DNA from: Bacillota bacterium
GTDB lineage: Bacteria > Bacillota > Sulfobacillia > Sulfobacillales > Sulfobacillaceae
Assembly: GCA_021820675.1 (NCBI GenBank)
Contig: JAKADI010000176.1
Span: 1 to 5,272 of the forward strand
DNA: 5,272 bases
Reading direction: 5' to 3'
Below are positions 1 to 4,363 of this stretch, piece after piece. The notes below the pieces were generated by a model that was given only the letters and a program-made list of their open reading frames with translations, searched no databases and was not told the DNA's origin. The position numbers were made by a program, and so were the translations under genes. Numbering within the stretch: the first letter of the stretch is position 1; each line of letters opens with the position of its first letter.

Positions 1-1
1 C

Positions 2-415
2 GCTTTAACGGTCATTGCCGTCTGTTTTGCCATCTTCGCCATCATCGTCATCGGGCTGGGCATCGCCCTCTTTATTGTGATTTTGCGTGTTATCCACTTG
101 GAAAAAACCGTCAGCCATGAAATATCGGAGATTCGTCAGCTACTGAGCAACTTAATTCATACAGCTCGTGACTCATCGTCCCGCCTTGGAGAAACGGCCA
201 AGGAATTTAAGCAATCAGCCTACCGCGTGGGGCTTGTCGCAACAGGTCTGGCGGGGCTCATCGAATCGCGCAAGCATAAAGGGGTAAAATTAACTCCAGC
301 CAAGCTCAGAAAGGTACGGCCCTGGTGGCTGTCTTCCTTGGCTCTGGGATACTCTCTTTGGCGAAAGAGACGCCGGAAAAAGCAGCCGTCTTCGTCATCT
401 GGCGTCTCATCATAA
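2..415 (+). CDS. Partial membrane-anchored coiled-coil protein (DUF948/YtxG-like), 5' end missing
   Basis: The reading frame is open from the left edge of the window, so the start codon lies outside. An in-frame GTG at 77 would cut a membrane helix and is not the true start. The visible 137 residues begin with about 30 very hydrophobic residues (A-L-T-V-I-A-V-C-F-A-I-F...), a single transmembrane helix. A polar heptad-like helix follows (about residues 33-75, E-K-T-V-S-H-E-I-S-E-I-R-Q-L-L), then a short apolar stretch around G-L-V-A-T-G-L-A-G-L. The tail is strongly basic (W-R-K-R-R-R-K-K) and ends in a Ser-rich stretch. A membrane helix followed by a coiled coil resembles the DUF948 general-stress proteins of Firmicutes (YtxG type), but this is an architectural resemblance only. 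It ends in TAA and shows no functional link to the encapsulin genes. Confidence 0.7.
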   Translation, partial: ALTVIAVCFAIFAIIVIGLGIALFIVILRVIHLEKTVSHEISEIRQLLSNLIHTARDSSSRLGETAKEFKQSAYRVGLVATGLAGLIESRKHKGVKLTPAKLRKVRPWWLSSLALGYSLWRKRRRKKQPSSSSGVSS

Positions 416-738
416 TCTCACGCATGCCTAAGTCGAAGAAGATGTCACAGTGATTGCTTGTTTAGGGCGAATCGCTTAATTTCTCTTTCCTCAACACGAT
501 AACATTTAGGCATAGAGAGGTCGTTCATGATCAAAACCTCTCTATGCCATCACCAGACTTCGCCTAGGATAATCCCCACTGCGTTGTTCCGCCCGGTTCA
601 GGTTTCTCCTTCTCCTTAAGATGTGCCACATCTGCCCAACTAAAATTTCGCAAGCTCGCACCGACTTCAAAGCACCCCTCAATGATTTCTGACATAGGCT
701 GAACCAATAGCAGAAAATATCTCCCGGGAGGAGTCGCC
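416..738. other. Intergenic stretch of 323 bp with no convincing gene
   Basis: This region lies between two + strand genes. It contains a perfect 13-bp inverted repeat at 509-548 (listed separately) and a smaller 6-bp one at 619-633 (AGATGT-GCC-ACATCT). The only long frame, on the - strand at 564-749, starts at TTG without a ribosome binding site and covers the binding site of the next gene, so it was not accepted. No convincing sigma-70 promoter is visible in front of the gene at 739. CTGACA at 671-685 could serve as a -35, but no good -10 follows. Confidence 0.6.
509..548. repeat. Perfect 13-bp inverted repeat (long hairpin) with 14-nt loop
   Basis: The left arm GGCATAGAGAGGT (509-521) is the exact reverse complement of the right arm ACCTCTCTATGCC (536-548), separated by 14 nt. 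As RNA it would form a stable hairpin in either orientation. It lies about 95 nt after the stop of the upstream + gene and could end that transcript or stabilise its 3' end. Neither side has the T-run expected of an intrinsic terminator, so the role is open. Confidence 0.8.
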
Positions 739-1014
739 ATGAACGACAATGGCCGTCACATCCGAGATCCGTGGCATGTCGACGTGCTTATCGAATTTTT
801 ACAGGAAACATTGACCGCACTCGCCGACGATTATCACCAAAAACCTAATGCGAAAGCCTTCCACCAGCGCATTACCTTACTCCATGACGCCTTAGACGCG
901 CTGACGGTGCAAATTCCCGACATCTATCAGCCCGCATTAAGACAACCGCACCGTCATGCGCATCTCCATGACAAACCATTGCAAAACCATGTCATGCAAA
1001 CTGAACGCGAGTGA
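739..1014 (+). CDS. Small His-rich helical protein of unknown function (91 aa)
   Basis: The ATG at 739 follows an excellent ribosome binding site, GGGAGGAG ending 5 nt before it, which is the main evidence for a real gene. The product is soluble, with no signal peptide or membrane segment. Residues 12-35 and 38-58 look like two amphipathic helices (V-D-V-L-I-E-F-L-Q-E-T-L and R-I-T-L-L-H-D-A-L-D-A-L). The C-terminal third is polar and rich in histidine (H-R-H-A-H-L-H at 71-77); there are ten His in 91 residues, which could bind metal. I do not recognise a family. The last 78 bp overlap the 3' end of the Nudix gene on the opposite strand, so one of the two C-termini is constrained by the other. 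There is no encapsulin targeting motif at its end. Confidence 0.6.
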   Translation: MNDNGRHIRDPWHVDVLIEFLQETLTALADDYHQKPNAKAFHQRITLLHDALDALTVQIPDIYQPALRQPHRHAHLHDKPLQNHVMQTERE

Positions 1015-1506
1015 TGGCACCTGATCCCATGGATAGAAACGTGCATCTTGAGCATCTGTTCCGGCTTGCAATTGTCCCTTTATCGGATGACCCCGAAAAA
1101 ATGTAATAATGGTATCATTACTGGGAGTTGACCATGTTCCAAATTGTCGATCTAACGATACTACGAGACCGGTTTCTTCCTGCACCTCGCGGACCGCAGC
1201 ATCTGCCACGCTCTCCCCGATTTCAATGCCTCCACCGGGAAACGTTAAACCCCCAATGAACGGAGGATAACGCCGTGTCACCAGCAGCACTTCTCGGCGC
1301 AACGGTTCAAACACCAGTACCGCTACCGCCGGCAAGGCCCGTTCCCAGTACACAAATCCACACTGAGGGCAAAACCGCCGTTCTCGTCCGTCCCAGGCTT
1401 GGTTTAACAACGGCTCACGGCACAAAGGACAGAAATTCCACTGACTAGCCGGAGCATGGCGCCACTGGACAAATTCGTTGGGTTTTTCTTCGTTCTCATG
1501 AGACAT
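937..1506 (-). CDS. Zinc-ribbon Nudix hydrolase (189 aa)
   Basis: Nudix enzymes hydrolyse nucleoside diphosphates linked to another moiety; the substrate here cannot be read from sequence. The N-terminus holds a four-cysteine zinc ribbon, C-P-L-C (26-29) and C-P-Q-C (46-49). The Nudix domain covers about 58-180. Its box G-x5-E-x7-R-E-x2-E-E-x-G-L runs from G92 to L114 with all catalytic glutamates present (E98, E107, E110, E111). The ribbon-plus-Nudix layout recalls NudC, but the NudC S-Q-P-W-P-F-P signature is absent, so NADH pyrophosphatase is not claimed. The start chosen is ATG at 1506, preceded by GGTGA; an in-frame GTG at 1515 would add three residues and could be leaderless (see the -10 element). 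It begins 27 nt after the encapsulin stop on the same strand, so it is probably the last gene of the encapsulin cluster. Its C-terminus (M-T-V-R-L-S) is not a convincing cargo peptide. Confidence 0.9.
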   Translation of the reverse strand: MSHENEEKPNEFVQWRHAPASQWNFCPLCREPLLNQAWDGRERRFCPQCGFVYWERALPAVAVLVFEPLRREVLLVTRRYPPFIGGLTFPGGGIEIGESVADAAVREVQEETGLVVSLDRQFGTWSTPSNDTIITFFRGHPIKGQLQAGTDAQDARFYPWDQVPSLAFSLHDMVLQWFVMEMRMTVRLS

Positions 1507-1522
1507 TTTCGTCACCGATGCT

Positions 1523-1531
1523 ATTGTACCA
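1523..1531 (-). promoter_or_regulatory. Possible extended -10 (TGGTACAAT) before the Nudix gene
   Basis: In the 27-nt gap between the encapsulin stop and the Nudix start, the - strand reads TGGTACAAT, a TGn extended -10 with five of six matches to TATAAT. No good -35 lies 16-18 bp upstream, as expected for extended -10 promoters. Transcription would begin within a few bases of the in-frame GTG at 1515. The Nudix gene could therefore have its own short-leader or leaderless transcript besides read-through from the operon. The call rests on motif match only. Confidence 0.35.
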
Positions 1532-1533
1532 GT

Positions 1534-2385
1534 TTATGACGGGGCGGATAAAGGTGTGAGATGACAAATGGCTCCGGGACGTTTAATCCGTAATGTTAGA
1601 GTTTCTAGTACCCGGAAGTAATGGTTCATCGCACTCGATTCCAAAAAGGCGACCGTAGTATCCACTCCTATGGCAATATCCACGTTTGGCGATCCTCCCG
1701 CCACCACCAGAACATCGTCCGTCGGCATAATTGGACTGACATACACATCACCACGCACAATCCGGCGGATCTGCTCAATTTCCAAGATTCCACTATTACC
1801 GTAAAGGCGATGCCACAACGCATAGGTCGCAGGGCCTACCACGACGCTGTAGGGCGGATGGAATCGGCTTAGTGTCAGCGTTTCCACCCCCTTGACAATA
1901 TCCTGAAAACCACTGCCAGGTTCTCTCCCATTGCGATGGTCCAAGATGTGCCGGCCTCCGGCATTCAATAGCCCGGGTAAATCGTCTTGGGGCCGACCCT
2001 CCAGGATGAGGCGATCTTCGGCATCCGCCACATCGCTCGCAGCGGCTTCCGCCAGCGACCAATCTAAGGGGGTACCCTGGCTCCGTGAAGTCTCGATGTC
2101 CCGCCAAAGTAGCATGAAATTCCGGTATATGGTCGGAACTTTTTGATAGATGCGGTGATCGGCATTGATGACATCATCGTTGGTCCCCGACATACCCACA
2201 TGACCCGTCTTAAGATTTGGCGATTGGTCAATAGCTACGACCTGGACCCCTGCTCCCATGGGCCCGAAGAGCGAAAGGAAGCGGCGGCCGACAATTTGCT
2301 CCGAGACGACATGCCGGACCGCGTGATCTAATTCATCCCATTCCCGCTCATTTAACGGTGATTGCTCTCGCATCAGGTAGTCCAT
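1534..2385 (-). CDS. Family 1 encapsulin shell protein (linocin M18/CFP29-like, HK97 fold), 283 aa
   Basis: Encapsulins self-assemble into icosahedral protein compartments that hold cargo enzymes. The N-terminus M-D-Y-L-M-R-E-Q-S-P-L-N-E-R-E-W matches the hallmark encapsulin start (Thermotoga: M-E-F-L-K-R-x-x-A-P-L-T-E-x-Q-W), followed by a helix to I-V-G-R-R-F (31-36) and the G-P-x-G segment (41-44). The extended E-loop covers about 52-85. The P-domain helix A-A-A-S-D-V-A-D-A-E-D-R-L-I-L-E-G (114-130) matches the conserved E-D-x-x-I-x-x-G block. The A-domain covers about 178-245, with P-Y-S-V-V-V-G-P, D-V-Y-V-S-P and D-D-V-L-V-V-A-G-G. Length fits the family (about 265-290 aa). The start is the ATG at 2385, 2 nt after the stop of the cargo gene, with AGGGGAGG (2393-2400) at ideal spacing; a TTG at 2439 lies inside the cargo gene and is rejected. 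The shell probably encloses the ferritin-like protein encoded just upstream. Confidence 0.93.
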   Translation of the reverse strand: MDYLMREQSPLNEREWDELDHAVRHVVSEQIVGRRFLSLFGPMGAGVQVVAIDQSPNLKTGHVGMSGTNDDVINADHRIYQKVPTIYRNFMLLWRDIETSRSQGTPLDWSLAEAAASDVADAEDRLILEGRPQDDLPGLLNAGGRHILDHRNGREPGSGFQDIVKGVETLTLSRFHPPYSVVVGPATYALWHRLYGNSGILEIEQIRRIVRGDVYVSPIMPTDDVLVVAGGSPNVDIAIGVDTTVAFLESSAMNHYFRVLETLTLRIKRPGAICHLTPLSAPS

Positions 2386-2387
2386 GG

Positions 2388-3239
2388 TTAATCCTCCCCT
2401 TTGCACGGCGGGTTCTTTTTGAGAGATCCGACTGTCCAAGTCCCGTTGGGGATAGCGAACATCTGGTATTGCTCATGCTGCATGATCCGTTCAATAAGCG
2501 GCACCGTCTGGGGGTATTGATCTTGCGCCCACCGTAGAACCCCTTCATAGACTTGCTGTTCGTGGACTGAGTCCCGGATAACCAACTGACTCGGATCCTT
2601 AGCCTGCCACGATGGCATTCCCCCTACCGCTACTAACCATTCTGCCACCCAGCCCAAGTGCTTCATTTCATCAATCGCCCAGTCTTCTTCGCCCATACCC
2701 ATAACGGGACCATGAACATGAACAAAGTACCCAAAGAGGAATTCCAACACCTGACGATATTCATAGTGCAACAACGCTTGCAAATGAGTAGCCAACTCCG
2801 AAACTTGTGTTGAGCCAACCTGTGAGCTCCAGGCTTGGTCCTTCAATTGGCTATGGATATCTTCAAATTGACGGCGGTGATCCTTTTCATCCACCACTAT
2901 TCGTCTCAACAACGCCTGTGTCGCCGTGTCCTCAATGCGATCAATATGTTCTTCATATTGGGTAATAGCCTGATTTTCCGCGCCAATATCTTCACGGATA
3001 GCCGTGACCAGGTCGGCTGGCGGGCTAATTTCGCGTGGTGACAAATCAGGAATTCCGCGAAAATGCACGACTGTATGGGCCAACCATTTCAGATGACGCA
3101 TTTCGTCGCGGGCTATGGATTCGATTTGCGGACCGTAAATTTCCGCCACTGTCCACGCATGGGTCAAATAATGAACAACCGCATCGTGTTCACCCCGAAT
3201 ATCCGCATTCAGCAGTTCGACGATCTCCCCGCGATTAAT
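2388..3239 (-). CDS. Tandem two-domain ferritin-like protein, encapsulin cargo (283 aa from ATT start)
   Basis: Two complete four-helix ferritin-like bundles lie in one chain. Domain 1 (about 5-133) has E17 in helix 1, D-E-M-R-H (E46, H49) in helix 2, E88 in helix 3 and D-E-K-D-H (E118, H121) in helix 4: a full E/ExxH/E/ExxH di-iron set. Domain 2 (about 147-264) aligns with it: E160, D-E-M-K-H (E191, H194), E227, and H-E-Q-Y-Q (E256, Q259), where the last His is Gln. The C-terminus T-W-T-V-G-S-L-K-K (267-275) is an encapsulin cargo-loading peptide. Likely role: iron oxidation/storage or peroxide detoxification inside the compartment. The start is unusual. The first ATG/GTG/TTG-type codon is TTG at 3167, which would delete helix 1 and E17. 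The frame is open upstream to 3245. The ATT at 3239 and the CTG at 3215 each have GGGGAG 9 nt upstream and are the best candidates. The gene sits 2 nt after the preceding stop and 2 nt before the encapsulin ATG. Confidence 0.88.
   Translation of the reverse strand: MNRGEIVELLNADIRGEHDAVVHYLTHAWTVAEIYGPQIESIARDEMRHLKWLAHTVVHFRGIPDLSPREISPPADLVTAIREDIGAENQAITQYEEHIDRIEDTATQALLRRIVVDEKDHRRQFEDIHSQLKDQAWSSQVGSTQVSELATHLQALLHYEYRQVLEFLFGYFVHVHGPVMGMGEEDWAIDEMKHLGWVAEWLVAVGGMPSWQAKDPSQLVIRDSVHEQQVYEGVLRWAQDQYPQTVPLIERIMQHEQYQMFAIPNGTWTVGSLKKNPPCKGED
2415..2441 (-). other. Encapsulin cargo-loading (targeting) peptide coding segment
   Basis: Codons here read T-W-T-V-G-S-L-K-K. Family 1 encapsulin cargos end in short peptides of the form (L/F)-T-V-G-S-L-(R/K) that dock into a hydrophobic groove on the inner shell face. 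The peptide follows domain 2 after a P-N-G linker and is followed by eight more residues (N-P-P-C-K-G-E-D), so it is near but not at the extreme C-terminus. Adjacency to the shell gene makes the match much stronger than sequence alone. Confidence 0.88.
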
Positions 3240-3256
3240 CCCTAATCACTCCCCTC
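3213..3256 (-). promoter_or_regulatory. Translation start region of the cargo gene: two GGGGAG sites, each 9 nt before a rare start codon
   Basis: On the - strand, GAGGGGAG (3249-3256) lies in the last codons of the upstream gene, and its GGGGAG ends 9 nt before ATT (3237-3239). A second GGGGAG (3225-3230) ends 9 nt before CTG (3213-3215). No ATG, GTG or TTG occurs in frame between the upstream stop (TGA, 3246-3248) and TTG at 3167. The encapsulin junction has the same layout (GGGGAG inside the previous gene, stop, 2 nt, start), which favours ATT. CTG is the alternative and would shorten the protein by eight residues without loss of the ferritin fold. Confidence 0.6.
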
Positions 3257-3832
3257 GGATCCTGGCATCGCTTCGTTGTTTTCCAGGTGGGCCTTCAATG
3301 CTTTAAGTTCCCGTCCCATACCCTGCATTTGGTTCTCGGCCATCGCCAAGAATTTGATCAGTTCAGGCTGACGGTCACGGTCGACCTCCATGATGTGCCG
3401 TACCTCGTTATAAAGATCTAGCGCATGGTCAAGTTCCTGGCGCACACCGTCCATACGCTCCAATAGCTGACTACGATATTCTGCCCGTTTTTCGTCTTTT
3501 AGCAACGTATTGAGTAGTTGAAGGAGAACCGGGTCATCCGTGGAAATGCGCACCATAACCGATTGCCCCTTGAAATCTTGAGCCGCTTGAATCCACGTCA
3601 ACGGATCGGGGACAGGCACTCCCCGAATGAATCCTTGCCACGGGGCCAAAGGTATTTCAATCCGACGGTGAATGGATAGCGCCATAGCCAATGGATAGTC
3701 CTCTTTAATATGATAGACAAAATGGGTTCTGCCCGGATCCGCTAATAAATAGCCGATAATTGTTTGAATGGAAGGGGTTTGATGGGCAATCCTTCCCACA
3801 TAAACAAGAACTCTTTGGGTTTCTGAGCCCAT
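3242..3832 (-). CDS. First gene of the encapsulin operon: alpha/beta plus coiled-coil protein, possibly UPF0302/YpiB-like (196 aa)
   Basis: ATG at 3832 with a strong AGGAGG (3842-3847) fixes the start. Residues 1-100 look like a small alpha/beta domain: V-L-V-Y-V at 8-12, helix S-I-Q-T-I-I-G-Y-L-L, T-H-F-V-Y at 36-40, A-L-S-I-H around 51-55 and V-M-V-R-I at 92-96. Residues 101-185 are almost all charged helix, likely coiled coil (L-L-E-R-M-D...L-D-H-A-L-D-L-Y-N-E-V), and the tail is acidic. The order Y-L-L-x-D-P, H-F-V, a short strand run, then a C-terminal E-R-M-D/x-x-A-L-D helix loosely recalls the UPF0302/IDEAL layout of Bacillus YpiB, from memory and with low certainty. There is no signal peptide, membrane helix, metal-site motif or cargo peptide. 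The gene ends 2 nt before the ATT start of the ferritin-like cargo gene, so translation is probably coupled and it likely serves the compartment as an adaptor, chaperone or regulator. Confidence 0.8.
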   Translation of the reverse strand: MGSETQRVLVYVGRIAHQTPSIQTIIGYLLADPGRTHFVYHIKEDYPLAMALSIHRRIEIPLAPWQGFIRGVPVPDPLTWIQAAQDFKGQSVMVRISTDDPVLLQLLNTLLKDEKRAEYRSQLLERMDGVRQELDHALDLYNEVRHIMEVDRDRQPELIKFLAMAENQMQGMGRELKALKAHLENNEAMPGSEGSD

Positions 3833-3890
3833 GAATCGTCCCCTCCTTTCTACAGTAGACTAAGATGATGCCTCAGCGGCGTTTATGTTG

Positions 3891-3927
3891 CTTATACAGC
3901 GTTCCCATTTGATTCGGCCCTGAATCA
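3891..3927 (-). promoter_or_regulatory. Candidate operon promoter: -10 TATAAG with an inverted repeat over the -35 position
   Basis: On the - strand, TATAAG (3891-3896) is a five-of-six match to the -10 consensus and would place transcription about 50 nt before the first operon ATG. No recognisable -35 occurs at the proper distance. Instead, that position is covered by a perfect 6-bp inverted repeat, TGATTC-6 nt-GAATCA (3910-3927). An operator over a missing -35 suggests control by a dimeric regulator, possibly an activator. The repeat does not match a Fur box I would recognise. Inferred from layout only. Confidence 0.4.
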
Positions 3928-3964
3928 GGAACTGGTTCTCCCCGTTTCCGTTTCAGCATAGCAT

Positions 3965-3983
3965 AAAAAACACGGACGCCGTG
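3965..3983 (-). terminator. Weak terminator-like hairpin followed by T6 (leftward)
   Basis: Reading the - strand, CACGG-CGT-CCGTG (3971-3983) is followed directly by six T (3965-3970). The stem is only 5 bp with a 3-nt loop, which is short for an intrinsic terminator. If functional it would stop leftward transcripts entering from the intergenic region or attenuate a promoter further upstream of the operon. It could be chance. Confidence 0.3.
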
Positions 3984-4065
3984 GATTATGCAAGTTGTCT
4001 AGAAAAGATCGCCAAAATGCCAGAGAAGAAACCATGTCTCATGCACGTGGACCCTTAACCGTCTC

Positions 4066-4084
4066 GCGCCCTTGTGAGGGGCGC
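4066..4084. repeat. GC-rich 6-bp inverted repeat in the divergent intergenic region
   Basis: GCGCCC (4066-4071) and GGGCGC (4079-4084) are exact reverse complements around a 7-nt loop; a G-T wobble would add one more pair. No T-run follows on either strand. It may be a protein-binding palindrome or an RNA hairpin. Apart from an 18-codon ATG frame at 4034-4090 without a ribosome binding site, no gene lies in 3984-4132. Confidence 0.4.
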
Positions 4085-4132
4085 CATTAATGTTTGGTAT
4101 TAGAAAATTCGGGGAAAAATGGGACAGCTTAA

Positions 4133-4171
4133 CCAAATGCTGGGCCAAGCTCTTGCCAAGCCTTGTATAAT
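4133..4171 (+). promoter_or_regulatory. Candidate promoter TATAAT with 11-bp-phased direct repeats upstream
   Basis: A perfect TATAAT lies at 4166-4171. No TTGACA-like -35 is present; the space is filled by direct repeats GCCAAGC at 4144-4150 and 4155-4161, exactly 11 bp apart, with a third CCAA at 4133. Repeats with one-helical-turn spacing over the -35 are the usual arrangement for OmpR/PhoB-type response regulators. Transcription from here would give the downstream + gene a leader of about 185 nt. Confidence 0.45.
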
Positions 4172-4306
4172 AAACTTACGGTCTCGGGTGTGTTCTTGGT
4201 GCATTTCGAGATAAAAAATAGGCAGGAGAATCATCACGTAACGCGAATAATATGTTAACGGCTGGTAGCAGCTCGAACCTAATAGAGTGCTATTCCATAT
4301 ACTGGA

Positions 4307-4325
4307 GGTATAAAACTGTTATACC
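4307..4325 (+). repeat. 7-bp inverted repeat in the leader of the SirB1-like gene
   Basis: GGTATAA (4307-4313) and TTATACC (4319-4325) are perfect reverse complements around a 5-nt loop, 39 nt before the start codon. It could be an operator, since a TATACT -10-like hexamer lies at 4298-4303 just before it, or an RNA hairpin in the 5' leader. A smaller 5-bp pair, AATAG/CTATT, lies at 4281-4294. Confidence 0.5.
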
Positions 4326-4327
4326 GC

Positions 4328-4363
4328 GGCCGCATTTGAGCCATGGAGAAAGGAGCGGCGGCC
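4328..4363 (+). promoter_or_regulatory. Ribosome binding site inside a possible GC hairpin loop
   Basis: The binding site AGAAAGGAG (4347-4355) lies 8 nt before the ATG at 4364. It is flanked by GGCCGC (4328-4333) and its exact reverse complement GCGGCC (4358-4363), which ends right at the start codon. Pairing would put the binding site in a 24-nt loop next to a GC stem and could tune translation. The upstream in-frame ATG at 4343 has no binding site of its own. Confidence 0.4.

Noticed and set aside
564..749. 61-residue frame on the - strand
   Set aside because: It has a TTG start and no ribosome binding site, overlaps the start and binding site of the gene at 739, and its product has no recognisable features.
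937..960. Encapsulin targeting peptide at the Nudix C-terminus (M-T-V-R-L-S)
   Set aside because: It lacks the G-S-L core and is encoded in the antisense overlap. The resemblance is too short to count.
2386..2439. Encapsulin starting at TTG 2439
   Set aside because: It adds 18 residues that lie in the shadow of the cargo gene. ATG 2385 has the perfect binding site and the family-typical N-terminus M-D-Y-L.
2388..3167. Cargo gene starting at TTG 3167
   Set aside because: It removes the first ferritin helix with ligand E17, although the coding frame continues upstream, and no good binding site precedes the TTG.
3242..3256. A -1 frameshift fusing the coiled-coil protein to the ferritin-like cargo
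   Set aside because: The frames would join in the -1 direction at the stop, but no slippery heptamer or downstream stem is visible. The GGGGAG-spaced ATT start explains the layout more simply.
4264..4283. tRNA T-arm on the - strand, suggested by GGTTCGAGC
   Set aside because: The flanking bases do not form a T-stem, and no anticodon or acceptor arm can be folded around it.
4319..4330. T-box leader, suggested by ACCGCGG
   Set aside because: Only part of the GGGTGGNACCGCG element matches, no specifier stem-loop is apparent, and the gene is not an amino-acid or tRNA-ligase gene.
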